From positions 93,518,629 through 93,582,628 of the forward strand of contig CAKMRJ010005745.1 in assembly GCA_928212115.1 (NCBI GenBank): DNA of 64,000 bases, given 5' to 3'. The notes under the pieces are model-generated. The model saw only the letters and a list, made by a program, of their open reading frames with translations, had not been told where the DNA came from and did no database searches. The stretch's first letter is position 1. Every line of letters starts with the position of its first letter. Origin of the DNA: Lactuca virosa. Its lineage: Eukaryota; Streptophyta; Magnoliopsida; Asterales; Asteraceae. Position numbers and translations under genes: made by a program. This document shows, one piece after another, positions 1 through 11,132 of the stretch.

Positions 1-388
1 CTTCCCAGAGGGATCGAATGTGGGGTTTGTATCTTGCCTTATGAGGGATTGTGCTCGCGAATGATGGGAAGAGGCTGGTCATGCATTGGGAGCTGAAGTT
101 GTGGGGCCATGAATTGGACGGCTTTTGTGACGAGACTCAGGGTGGAGTTTGCACATGTTATCGAGGTGAAAAAGTTGGCAAGGGAGTTTTAGGACCTTCG
201 CCAAACGAAGGATATTGTAGCGGAGATCACTGCCATGTTCAGGGACAGGGCTTAATTGGTTCCACAATATGTTGCAGATAAGGAGATGAAGAAGACGAGG
301 TAACATGACATGCTCATGGACGACATTCAAGATTTTGTGATCATGTCGAATTTTAGGACCTTGGAGGATATGATTTCCAGAGCTCGGG
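1..388 (+). pseudogene. Decayed Ty3/gypsy gag fragment
   Basis: Reading through stops on the + strand gives a capsid-like stretch with words such as MRDCARE near the start, then VAEITAMFRDRA, LVPQYVAD, KKTR-HDML and FRTLEDMISRAR. These match the pattern I know for gag of plant Ty3/gypsy elements (retrotrans_gag domain). Gag would form the particle that holds the element RNA. At least three in-frame stops (a TAG and two TAAs) and probable single-base changes break it. It begins outside the window and stops at about 388, where a TGTAACACCC word suggests a new LTR start. No protease or polymerase follows. The family call is reasonably firm; the element is dead. Confidence 0.7.
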
Positions 389-600
389 TGTAACACCCTC
401 TTTCGATTCATTTCATAATTCGGGGTCGTGACCCGAAGATCAAGTATCATAAGGCTTTGGGCATTGAGAAAGAGAGGTTTAGACCCATTTGGATGTGGGT
501 AATGTAGATTATGTGATCCAATTTTTTGGTTTGTGCTTTGGAGTCAAAGGGTAGAATGGGAAAAGTAGTGTTTCAGACTTATTTTATGAATTATGGATTT
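389..600 (+). mobile_element. Possible start of a gypsy-type LTR (TGTAACACCC)
   Basis: The gag piece stops at a TGTAACACCC word. The same type of start occurs at 62021, and the LTR piece ending at 5457 finishes with the matching TGTTACA. The following 200 bases have no coding content that I recognise, and copia-type sequence takes over near 600. The exact right limit is not visible. Confidence 0.35.
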
Positions 601-3563
601 TAGTTCAATGTGTTTTAAGTCAAAATTAATTAGATAGGGTTGTAGATCTCCTCAATACCTTTCCGTGGATATAACACCTCATGAAATGTGGAGTAGAAAA
701 TATTTTCTTACTCTAGCACATTTGGAATTGGTAGTTGTGTTGTTTTGATTGAAACAATTGATAAACTAATACCAATTAAATGAAGTGTTGTCTTGATATG
801 ACCCATACTAACTTTTGAATATTTGGTTTTGCTTGTCAAGGAATGTTCCTTAACATAAAAACTTATATGTCAAGAAGTCAGTGGGAGTCTTAATTCTCTT
901 GAATAGTTTCAAGAGTAAATCAAGAATAAACCTTTTAGTTATCATTAACACACGACCTGAGGTTGATTACCTATCGTGCTAAGTTGACACATTCTTGTTT
1001 CTGTGCACCTTCCAGTTACGTTGACTATGCATGTGAGTTCTATGGTACTCATTTGACTGCAAAAGGCAGAGCGCGTTGGCCAATGATAGTACATTGGTCA
1101 ATGGGAGTGAACTGCTTAAACAACATGGAAGCACTGGTAGGCCCTTGTGCTGCCAGAGGGCAAGAAATTAAGAATAAAGCAAATTTCAGTCCATGAAATG
1201 GAAACTAAGTATTATTTTGGTTTTGTCATCAACCTTATCTTATGATTGTAGGTTAGAAATGAAAATTTTGCATGGATATGAACACATACACCATAAAATC
1301 TAGGTAGTAAAAGTTTTCACTCTAATTCATGAAAATTATTACGAGGAAACACTTTCGCTAGTAGATTTCAAATCTGAATTGATATCATTATGGTTAGAAG
1401 TTGTGATAATTGCGTTCTCAAATTCGTATATGATTACAGCATCCCTTTTCATAGTTCAAATTGTGAGAAATGGCAAAGGACTGTTTGAACGTTCAAGACT
1501 TATTGATGTAAGTTCTGAAAGGGTTTAAACACATACATATGCTATCTAATGAAGGTGTATGAAATTGAGAAATCTAGATGAAGACTTATCAAAGAATCAC
1601 ATATCAGAAATCTGAACTTTAGTGAGAAGTCAAGAGCATTGATTTCTAGAAGTCCAGTTGATTTCTGGGTACATGTCAAAGCTAGTGGTAGCATAATTTT
1701 CATGCTAGCAAGAGTATGATTGTTATGCTAGTGGGAGCATAATAGTTATGGTAAGTATTGCATGTTAGCAATGTTGTCTATAGGAAACAAAGTTTTCATG
1801 TTTCAAATTGCTATATTTGAGAATTGTTTCGCTGTAGAAAGTTTTAGGGGAGAAAGGCACTTATACTTCTTTCTAGATCTAAAAGTTTAGATTTAATGAA
1901 ACTTAGTCATGAACATATATGAATATCATGTTGAAATTATTCAACATAAGAAATTCTATATATGGAAATATTATAGTAGAAGACTGATCAAGTATCAAGT
2001 CTTTATGTATCGGATCCCATATGCTTCGTATATAGGATTCATTACATATACTATAATATTTAGTTGTTCTGATTTTCCAAATGCCTAGGGAATTTAGAGG
2101 GAAAAGGACCAGAGCTGGATACCACTAGAGTTAAACAATTGTCAAGGACAATCTGAGGTTCACTAAAGATTGGTTGCTTGTGGACAGTTAGAAGTATAAA
2201 TTTGGAAGGACCATACTGACATGTTTCAGATTGGGATAATTCTTAATCAGAATTGATTTTCATATGGAAATATGGAAATGTTTCCATAATGGGAGTTGGT
2301 GATTAGAATCTGAATGTGATTTAAAAAACCATAATGCAAAGAAGTGTTCAAGGAGTTACCTTGAATCTGATACTTCATTACCATGAAATTGTTTTAAGTA
2401 ACAAAGTTTCATTGGAGCATTTTGTGACATCGTTGGCAAAGTATTTGTGACTTCCATGCACGTCATCACAAAAGGATCATTGCATGAAAGGTTAGATTCT
2501 AACACATTTAGTAGTGACAAGAATTTTGGAAATTCTTACGCTTTTAATATGGATTTGGAATTGTGATATGAGTATCATTGGAATTATATCCAATTGATCT
2601 ATTCACAAAGGAAGGACAATAGAGAGACATAGTATGCATGTCTAGAACATGGCATGACTAATGTTTAATTCAAGTGTTTAGTTGATTAATCGAAACATTA
2701 TACAATTAATAAAGTCTAATTAATATGGTGATTAAATAATAAGTGTTTTATTTATACTCAATAGTTTGAGACCATAGTTAATTAGGTTATTATTGTGTTT
2801 CACTTTGCATGTTTTACTTCCCGAATAATTGGATTATTCAAAACATCCACAATCGATCATACTTTGGAAGGAAGTAGTGAATTAAGACTGTCATTAATTG
2901 AATTGTAGATTGTCTATGGTAATTATACATGACAATTGTATTCTGCAATGTTCATGAGTACTTTTGAAATGCGGATTTTTAGTATTGGGTTAACCCATGC
3001 TCAGAGAATTTCTTCATGGATTTTATCATGAGTAATTTTAAGACGATACTATCTTATATTCTTGAGACAGAGACATATGAGTTGTTGTTTACAAGTCAGT
3101 TATGCATTGATAATATGTAAATGCATCAATAACTTGATGTTATAAAACGTATTATTGTGCGTGATTTGATGAGTAGATAGTACAAGCATATGAGTAGAAG
3201 TTTATCCGTTCCTTTTGACCTAACGGAGAAAATCGATATTTGTGGGCCCCTCGATGATTTAATGATGACATCTAAAGCGCTTGGCCAAGCCTGGACTGAA
3301 TTGATGTGTTCAATTAGTAGTCTGATAGCAGTCGTCATAAATCGGAAAACGGGAAACAAATCTTGGACAGAAAGAATGATTATAATCCATGTCACATGTC
3401 CATAAGATATATTGTACAATGGAGGAATATTTGATCATTTATCTTAAGGACACGTAACTGACTAGATCAGAGTTGGACAACGGCTTTTGAAAGCTACGAT
3501 TGCTGGTCAAATTTTGAGGTCATACTTGCAATCATATTTATTAGACTTATCCAAGTGGGAGAC
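600..3563 (+). mobile_element. Decayed 3' interior (pol relic) of a Ty1/copia element
   Basis: This stretch has no usable reading frame but is collinear with the 3' interiors of copia elements I and II (about 48300-48870 plus 56630-58960, and 52900-55860). Shared blocks include the caaagctagtgg(t/g)agcat region near 1677, the cccatatgcttcg block near 2016, the block around 2150-2215 and the purine-rich tract before the LTR. In element III the blocks corresponding to gctagtggga and ccatatgcttc encode reverse transcriptase and RNase H residues (KASGS and VPYAS). I therefore read this region as heavily decayed pol, not a true untranslated region. It leads directly into the LTR at 3564. Confidence 0.6.
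3553..3563 (+). promoter_or_regulatory. Polypurine tract of copia element
   Basis: The word AAGTGGGAGAC lies immediately before the LTR start TGTTGG. The same word sits before the LTRs at 55861 and 58961. In LTR retrotransposons this is where plus-strand DNA synthesis is primed, so it marks 3564 as the first base of a 3' LTR. Confidence 0.7.
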
Positions 3564-4387
3564 TGTTGGATTAAGTGTCTAAACCCATAACTATAATTGG
3601 TATGTACTTGATTTGATATTAGCATGGTCCTTTTGGGTTGCCTTCACACTAGCAACTTGACAGGATGACTTTTGGAGAGAGAGGTTGAATTTATTATTTG
3701 GAATAATAAATTGATTTATTAATGTATTATGAAAATAAAATATTAATTAGAAATCATGTTATTTAATTAGTATTTAATCAGAAATTAATTTGGAATTAAT
3801 TTTGGGATTAAAGGAACTGATTAAAGAAACAAGGGTAATTTTGCAAATCATTGATAGTTGTGAAACTGGGCTATTGGACTCCTTATATGGGAGTGGACGA
3901 AAACTATAGGGAGGCCCTATAGATTTCGTCCAAGGCTCCTTTATGAGGGTCCATGGGCTGCTTAAGCCTTTAACAGGAAATTAGGGTTTCCTCCAGAAAA
4001 CCCTAGCAGCCCACAACTATATAAACACCCCACTACTTATGATTTTCGGCAATGCTTACATTGGTAAACCCTAGCCGAATTTCTAAGAGCATCCCTCCTC
4101 TCTCCTCTCATCCTTTTGCTAGTGGTGTTTGTGAACCATTAGAGGTGCAACATTTGAGGCACTAAGCTTTCAAGAGTCAAGGATCTATAAGGTGTTCTTA
4201 TTATTACTACATAACAAGTAAGGTAAACTTCTAAACCCTAATTATATGTAGTTTTCGAAAATTATATGCTAGATCTAGGGTTTTTGCTTTGATATTCAAT
4301 TTGCATGTTCAACTAGCGAAAAAATTAGATTCAAAGCAATTAGGGTTGCATGAACACATTGGTTCTTGTTATGCTCATAACCTATCA
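3564..4387 (+). mobile_element. Copia LTR A (3' LTR of the element at 600-3563)
   Basis: It begins TGTTGGATTAAGTGTCTAA and ends CCTATCA, giving the usual TG...CA ends, and aligns along its length with the other copia LTRs here. A TATA box (TATATAAA) lies at about 4018-4025, followed by transcript-start-like sequence. A conserved acataacaag|taaggt word at about 4210-4226 corresponds to the possible splice donor in LTR D. The right flank lacks an intact primer binding site but resembles the leader of the related elements, so it may also have served as a 5' LTR or derive from a recombination product. Confidence 0.75.
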
Positions 4388-4560
4388 GGATTAAGGGTAA
4401 AAATCGAGTTTTAGCTGAATGGGTGTATACGCTAGGCGTACAAGCTGGTACGCTTAGCGTACAACCCCTCAAGCGAGTATGATGCGCGTACGTGCTAAGT
4501 ACACCCCGCGTACTCAGTTAGTGGGCTTCAGACCTTTTGGGCTTCGGTTTGGGCCATTCT
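4388..4560 (+). repeat. Leader-like segment with TACGCNNNGCGTA palindromes
   Basis: Directly after LTR A the sequence gtaaaaatcgag resembles the leaders downstream of the primer binding sites of elements I and II. It then carries tacgctaggcgta (4428-4440) and gtacgcttagcgtac (4448-4462), near-perfect inverted words. These occupy the place where the other leaders have CTCGNCGAG words. The primer binding site itself seems deleted. The join with the following gypsy-type LTR is not sharp. Confidence 0.45.
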
Positions 4561-5457
4561 TTTGGGCTTATATGCTTAGGGATTTGTTGGGTCATCTGAA
4601 TGCAAGTGTTTTCATCTAAGAATATTTTTGGGCCTTGGGGTAAGGCCCATGTAAGGGTTTGGGCCCAATTTGGAAAATTAGGCCATGAATGGGCCTTGGA
4701 TCATTATTTTGGTAAATGAGCCTTTGGATTATAGGTTTGGGCCTTAGTATTTGACCAAACTAGGTAAGCGGTAAAATGGTCTTTTTACCTTATTTATGGA
4801 CTGTCGGTTATGGATTTTAAAACCAAATATTTATGGGATGTTATTTGGTATTGATAGCCTAGGGATTTTTCGGAACAACAGCCAGAGATCTTTCAGTGTG
4901 ATTTAGCAGTTCTAGGTGAGTCTCTCACTATACCAATGGGTCGAAGGCACCAATGCCGACCCATTACTTAGCAAGTGGAAATAATAGTTGTCTGTGTGCT
5001 CACTTGTCTAAAGACTTCGGGGGTAGCCCGTGACACTTGTATGAAAGACCATAGGTGTATCCCATGGCATGGAAGACCATAGGGGTAGCCCACGACACTT
5101 AGATATTAGACCACGGGGGTAGCCCATGGCATTCTAGGTGAAGACCATGGGGGTAGCCCATGGCAATCTTATGAATGTTGCATGGTATTTTGTGATTGAA
5201 TGATATGCGGTATTTTTAGGAACTCACTAAGTGTCTGCTTACCGTTTGAATTGTGATTTGAGGTACTTCCAGTACTAAGGGGAATGGCCCGACTTTATGG
5301 CGCAACATTTACTACTCTATACTATTTTTCGTACTTACTAAAATTGTTACTCTGATAATTGATCATGTTTAAAGTGTAATGGATTTTGGAAACCTTTTAT
5401 GGATGTAATTTCTTTTAAAAAACATAAAAAATTTTACTTGGATTTTGGGCTGTTACA
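4560..5457 (+). mobile_element. 3' part of a gypsy-type LTR (ends TGTTACA)
   Basis: The stretch is rich in GGCCCA and TGGGCC words and resembles 63700-64000, inside the LTR that begins TGTAACACCC at 62021. It ends with TGTTACA at 5451-5457, the inverse of the TGTAACA start, as expected for one LTR family. It contains a short tandem minisatellite (5010-5165). Only the 3' part of the LTR is present. No primer binding site follows; the next bases belong to a host-gene fragment. Confidence 0.55.
5010..5165 (+). repeat. Minisatellite of hairpin-capable ~30-40 bp units in LTR
   Basis: Five diverged copies of a unit of the form gaccatgggggtagcccatgg follow one another with 30-40 bp spacing. In the last copy ccatggg and cccatgg are exact inverted repeats with a 5-base loop. 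The copies differ from each other but most keep the complementary arms. Confidence 0.7.
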
Positions 5458-5675
5458 TTCTTGCTTATTGTGTGCAGGGGAAGGTGTACTCGGATCACAC
5501 TGTAAGGTACATGAAACCCATTAACCCATTTCACAACGAAGGGCACTCCTTCAGCTGCCCTTTATAGCTTATGCAACATAGGTTTTTAATTAAAGTTAGA
5601 GAAGGTCATTGTTGTCATTTACTTTTTCTTTTATTTATTTTGGAGAGAGGCTAATGTAGTTTATGAATATGACTG

Positions 5676-6284
5676 ATGGTTGACAAACTCAAGTTTTATG
5701 TCGAAGATGGTGACACGGTAAGTTACCTTATAAGAATTGCATTTGCATTTGGTTCTGTACTTATCTGTTGTGGCATATAACCGATTTCCAAGGCTATTCT
5801 ATCTTTATGCAGGTGGTTGATTTTTTCGGTGGGGAAATGACTTTAGTTCCTTTATGAAGAAACACCTTGATGAGATAGGAAAAAATAAGTGCTCTTACAA
5901 AAATTACAATATTACCAAATTAAATGTATGCTATACACTTCCCTTCCTTTCCATCTGCTAATATATTTTTGGATTTGTTGATTCATCAATTTTGCTGTTT
6001 TATTTGCAGTATGATTTCTACTTTGAGAAGATGGATTGGATGTCTCTTCGTCGAAAAGAATTGCAAAAAAGCTCGAAATTCTTAAGGATGATAGTCGATT
6101 TAGTGTTGATTCCGTTTCTGTTTAGTTTATGTTTTTTGTAGTATATTCCATTCTTCGAGCATATCATGGGACTAGACCCTCCGTTTAGGAAAAATGATGC
6201 TCTTGCAAACCTGTTTATACAACAGGCAGTTAAATTTAAGCCTAAGCTTAATTATCATTCTTATCGTTCCCCCACAAACTAAAG
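5676..6284 (+). pseudogene. EDM2-like gene fragment (three exons)
   Basis: Three exon-like blocks with splice signals lie in order: 5676-5717 (MVDKLKFYVEDGDT, then gtaag), 5813-5925 (VVDFFGGE, then after a frameshift FMKKHLDEIGK and CSYKNYN) and 6010-6284 (FEKMDWMSLRRKEL, then IMGLDPPF, DALANLF, KFKPK and ILIVPP in shifted frames). From memory these follow the order of conserved words in plant EDM2-type proteins, chromatin-associated regulators with a methyltransferase-like segment. The fragment lacks both ends of the gene and has several frameshifts and a stop, so it cannot be functional. It was probably moved here by a transposon. Gene identity is fairly likely, not proven. Confidence 0.6.
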
Positions 6285-6289
6285 GTATA

Positions 6290-6340
6290 GTTTTGCCCTT
6301 AAACTATATCATGGGCAACATGTCTATTTGTTTTTGTATC
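6290..6340 (+). repeat. Left arm of an inverted repeat flanking the tandem array
   Basis: The sequence around tgggcaacatgtctatttg, together with ttttgccc upstream, returns in reverse complement at 22313-22363. It lies in what would be an intron of the EDM2-like fragment, immediately left of a (TA)n tract. The two arms are about 16 kb apart and bracket the whole seven-unit array. Confidence 0.65.
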
Positions 6341-6347
6341 TATTTAC

Positions 6348-6348
<1 letters not shown>

Positions 6349-6385
<37 letters not shown>
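6349..6385. repeat. (TA)n microsatellite at Helitron insertion point
   Basis: A pure TA tract lies directly next to the CTAG terminus of the minus-strand Helitron. TA dinucleotides supply the A/T host bases that Helitrons insert between. Confidence 0.85.
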
Positions 6386-6386
<1 letters not shown>

Positions 6387-8595
6387 TAGGTTACAACCCG
6401 TGGGAACACACTTTTGTATTGATTATTTAAAAAGTAATATATATTAATTTGAATATCTGATATACGTTATTGATATACGTTACGAATATAAAGATATTTA
6501 ATATAATTATAATTTATAAAACATGGTATAAATCTGAATCAAGTGTACAAAAAGAACACAATCCATCATGGGAATAACATTGATATATGAAAAATTAAAT
6601 ATAACAGAAATGTAATAAAAATAAATAAACACAACATAATAAATTACAAATTAATTCACCTAACACATAAGTAAAACTGAATCTATATAGATACAATGTT
6701 AAGATACAATGTTATTAATAACAAAGTGAAGGAAAGACTGGAAAACTGAATCTATATAGATAATTGGGCATGAAAAAAATGGTGCATGCCTTCTAGGACA
6801 ACATCGGGTGGTACTCCTTTGGTGGTGTGGTTCCATCTTGATTGATCCAATTCAATTGATATCATCTAGTTCTAGTATAGAACTCAAATCCTTTAAAACC
6901 TGAAGAAAAAATGACATGTCAATACAAATTCACCTTTTAACAAAGATGAAAGTTACTAAATATATGAATTAGATAATATAAACAGATCTCATTTTACATG
7001 ATCTAATTGACAATTTTTTTTCAAAGCATGCACAGACCAAGGAAATGATGGTGAAAACACCTCTTCTTTAAAAATTGAGCTTGTCCGCAGCTCATCCCCA
7101 AGCCCATCGAGAAATATGTTACTAAATGAAGTATTTACATACAGTGAAATTTATATCATGTAGAAATGGAATCACTGGTGGATAAGAGAACCCACTTGAT
7201 TTTCTTCATAGGAAGCATTCAATTCATGAAACGTATCCCTTAAAAGAAAGAGAATGATTAATGACAGATGTTATAAGTGGGGGAATTTTTAATATACAAT
7301 GCTTCAATCACCCTATATTGGTTTAGTTACTTAAAATAATCCTAAATTATGTCAAAAAAAATGAGTCACCAAATCATGTCACGGTTGTTTGTACTAAATC
7401 GTTGATCTACTTTGATACCAAGCTGATTTCACAAAATCATGTCATGCTTCTATTAGATAAACTGTTGTAATCTCTTGATAAAGAAAATGCAAAAAAACCA
7501 CCAAAAAAAATCCATTTTGATATCAAATAACCAAGGAGAATTTGGAAAATCATGATGGAATTAAATAAATTACCTCACAGTTGGTTTTCGAGACAATTGA
7601 GCTCAAAACGAATGGGATCAGAACCATGTAAATGATTAATGATATCATCAATCTTCGTGGATGTATGTGATATGTACTTTTGCCAATAAGCTCAATTTTG
7701 GGAATTTATTGATTGTAGAGCACGAAGATGACAAAAATCAAATAAAATGTAAGTCATTTCCCATTAAAATAAACCAAGAACTTAATCAAACAGTTGGTGT
7801 GTAATATGTTATCCCAATAACTGGTTCCATAAAACTCCAATACATTGGTGCAATCGAAAGCCAAGTCAAAAGAGAAAGAGAGGTAACCACCTTTGTTCAT
7901 CTTTGTGTTCCTTAGTGAATTCTCCTCGTGACATCAAAAAAAACAAATTGACATTTTATCAAACACACTGCAACACCATATGCAAGGTTCAGAAGGCATA
8001 AGTAAATCGTTTCAAAAACTAATACTAACATTTACAATCATAATTAGTTAGGAATACAATGATCATAGTCAAATACAACACACAATCATTTCGTTGTTGA
8101 TCGTTACGATCGGCATTATCAAAAGTCTATATACATATCAGATGATATACCAACACCTGAAATAGAAAAAAAATTCCAGAACCCTACAACACGAGAAGGG
8201 AAAGGGAAGGAAAAGAGCATATTCTTTCACAAAGATTGAAGGCTAACCTAGATTTGATCAACTTAATTTCTGCAGATGTGGTGACTATAAGATGCTTAAA
8301 AAAACGTAGCAAAGAAGAGAAAGAATGAGAGGCGGCCTGTAATTTATTGCTGATTTCAAATGGTATAAACTGAGATTTGATGATGGAAATGATTACCTTC
8401 GTCAATTGATAGAATTTTGCTAATCAACCAAAAAACTTGATATTTACAAACTGATTTCTCGCTTTTTAAGTTGTTAGAAGAATCGATATTCGATATGCAT
8501 AGAATAAAGAAGGGGCACAAACGGAATTTTACATCGAAGGGGAAATCGATTTTGTAAGTGACACGTGGCACTTAGGACTCTTTTATTAGAGAGGT

Positions 8596-8598
<3 letters not shown>
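6386..8598 (-). mobile_element. Non-autonomous Helitron (leftmost, full-length copy)
   Basis: Read on the minus strand, the element starts with TCTACCTCTCTAATAAAAG (8598 downwards), followed by GCCACGTGTCA, which resembles plant Helitron 5' ends. It finishes with CTAG followed by a host T at 6386, preceded by a degraded short hairpin. It sits between an A and a T of a TA tract, as Helitrons do. It has no Rep/helicase frame. It carries a MAP70-like exon and other exon-like pieces on the same minus strand, which is common for gene-capturing Helitrons. Most of it (6759-8598) is also the first 1.84 kb of the tandem unit. The weak terminal hairpin is the main uncertainty. Confidence 0.6.
7574..7664 (-). 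pseudogene. MAP70-like exon fragment inside the Helitron
   Basis: On the minus strand this block reads STKIDDIINHLHGSDP, then ICFELNCLENQL, followed by TGA and a splice donor (gag|gtaatt). Plant MAP70 microtubule-associated proteins have, from memory, a very similar early segment with LLHGSDP and ELNRLENEV followed by arginine. The TGA would be the CGA arginine codon changed by one base, so the exon is dead. The same block recurs in every one of the seven units. No other MAP70 exon was recognised. Confidence 0.55.
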
Positions 8599-8654
<56 letters not shown>

Positions 8655-8670
8655 TGTGTGTATGTGTGTA

Positions 8671-8949
8671 GAGCTAGGTTCAAATGTGGATTGACATTTA
8701 TTGTGCGGACGTGTGGACAGTGCTATTCTGTGAGAATGACAAAGAAAATATGTTGTTTGATAGTATGAATGCGTTCGACCTTATATAATTATTGTCATTA
8801 TGACATTCTTACTAATTAAATTGTATATAAGGTTATTATAGACTTTTTATTATTATTCTCATTCTATCATAATGTTTATTGAGTCATATTCTGTTAGAAT
8901 GAAAATGAGTGAAAAACAATGTGTGAGAACAAAAATGAATAAGAATTAA
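8671..8949 (-). mobile_element. Truncated Mutator-like MITE (left part), unit 1
   Basis: It begins gagctaggttcaaatgtgg after the TA/TG tract. It matches the left half of the complete element at 21788-22207 and is cut at the unit boundary (aataagaattaa). Equivalent truncated pieces occur in units 2 to 6. Confidence 0.7.
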
Positions 8950-10785
8950 GATAATTGGGCATGAAAAAAATGGTGCATGCCTTCTAGGACAACATCGGGT
9001 GGTACTCCTTTGGTGGTGTGGTTCCATCTTGATTGATCCAATTCAATTGATATCATCTAGTTCTAGTATAGAACTCAAATCCTTTAAAACCTGTAGAAAA
9101 AATGACATGTCAATACAAATTCACCTTTTAACAAAGATGAAAGTTACTAAATATATGAATTAGATAATATAAACAGATCTCATTTTACATGATCTAATTG
9201 ACAATTTTTTTTCCAAGCATGCACAGACCAAGGAAATGATGGTGAAAACACCTCTTCTTTAAAAATTGAGCTTGTCCGCAGCTCATCCCCAAGCCCATCG
9301 AGAAATATGTTACTAAATGAAGTGTTTACATACAGTGAAATTTATATCATGTAGAAATGGAATCACCGGTGGATAAGAGAACCCACTTGATTTTCTTCAT
9401 AGGAAGCATTCAATTCATGAAACGTATCCCTTAAAAGAAAGAGAATGATTAATGACAGATGTTATAAGTGGGGGAATTTTTAATATACAATGCTTCAATC
9501 ACCCTATATTGGTTTAGTTACTTAAAATAATCCTAAATTATGTCAAAAAAAAATGAGTCACCAAATCATGTCATGGTTGTTTGTACTAAATCGTTGATCT
9601 ACTTTGATACCAAGCTGTTTTCACAAAATCATGTCATGCTTCTATTAGATAAACTGTTGTAATCTCTTGATAAAGAAAATGCAAAAAAACCACCAAAAAA
9701 AAATCCATTTTGATATCAAATAACCAAGGAGAATTTGGAGAATCATGATGGAATTAAATAAATTACCTCACAGTTGGTTTTCGAGACAATTGAGCTCAAA
9801 ACAAATGGGATCAGAACCATGTAAATGATTAATGATATCATCAATCTTCGTGGATGTATGTGATATGTACTTTTGCCAATAAGCTCAATTTTGGGAATTT
9901 ATTGATTGTAGAGCACGAAGATGACAAAAATCAAATAAAATGTAAGTCATTTCCCATTAAAATAAACCAAGAACTTAATCAAACAGTTGGTGTGCAATAT
10001 GTTATCCCAATAACTGGTTCCATAAAACTCCAATACATTGGTGCAATCGAAAGCCAAGTCAAAAGAGAAAGAGAGGTAACCACCTTTGTTCATCTTTGTG
10101 TTCCTTAGTGAATTCTCCTCGTGACATCAAAAAAAACAAATTGACATTTTATCAAACACACTGCAACACCATATGCAAGGTTCAGAAGGCATAAGTAAAT
10201 CGTTTCAAAAACTAATACTAACATTTACAATCATAATTAGTTAGGAATACAATGATCATAGTCAAATACAACACACAATCATTTCGTTGTTGATCGTTAC
10301 GATCGGCATTATCAAAAGTCTATATACATATCAGATGATATACCAACACCTGAAATAGAAAAAAAATTCCAGAACCCTACAACACGAGAAGGGAAAGGGA
10401 AGGAAAAGAGCATATTCTTTCACAAAGATTGAAGGCTAACCTAGATTTGATCAACTTAATTTCTGCTGATGTGGTGACTATAAGATGCTTAAAAAAAACG
10501 TAGCAAAGAAGAGAAAGAATGAGAGGCGGCCTGTAATTTATTGCTGATTTCAAATGGTATAAACTGAGATTTGATAATGGAAATGATTACCTTCGTCAAT
10601 TGATAGAATTTTGCTAATCAACCAAAAATCTTGATATTTACAAACTGATTTCTCGCTTTTTAAGTTGTTAGAAGAATCGATATTCGATATGCATAGAATA
10701 AAGAAGGGGCACAAACGGAATTTTACATCGAAGGGGAAATCGATTTTGTAAGTGACACGTGGCACTTAGGACTCTTTTATTAGAG

Positions 10786-10838
<53 letters not shown>

Positions 10839-11132
10839 TGTGTGTGTGTGTGTAGAGCTAGGTTCAAATGTGGATTGACATTTATTGTGCGGACGTGTGG
10901 ACAGTGCTATTCTGTGAGAATGACAAAGAAAATATGTTGTTTGATAATATGAATGCGTTCGACCTTATATAATTATTGTCATTATGACATTCTTACTAAT
11001 TAAATTGTCTATAAGGTTATTATAGACTTTTATTATTATTCTCATTCTATCAGAATGTTTATTGAGTCGTATTCTGTTAGAATGAAAATGAGTGAAAAAC
11101 AATGTGTGAGAACAAAAATGAATAAGAATTAA
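8950..11132 (-). repeat. Tandem unit 2 of 7 (2183 bp)
   Basis: Same order as unit 1: Helitron part, TA tract (about 10788-10835), and the start of the MITE. Diagnostic bases are CAA at the site that is TAA in unit 1, tttctgctgatg near 10463, and aaacaaatggg shared with units 3 and 4. Confidence 0.9.

Larger units (their letters stand above)
6759..8949 (-). repeat. Tandem unit 1 of 7 (2191 bp)
   Basis: This unit runs from gataattgggcatg to aataagaattaa. It contains most of the minus-strand Helitron, a (TA)n tract (8599-8650), a short TG-rich tract and the first ~280 bp of a Mutator-like MITE (from about 8671). It differs from its neighbours by few substitutions. Short reading frames in it are not conserved between units: the + strand frame around 7670-7915 has TAA at 7802 where units 2, 4, 6 and 7 have CAA. 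Confidence 0.9.

Noticed and set aside
963..1196. 77-codon plus-strand frame
   Set aside because: Lies in decayed copia pol; the matching region near 48630-48790 is not conserved as the same frame.
7670..7915. 84-codon plus-strand frame repeated in several tandem units (for example 9854-10108 and 14232-14486)
   Set aside because: It is open in only some units; units 1, 3 and 5 have TAA at one codon and others have indels. No family is recognised. It overlaps captured-exon sequence on the other strand.
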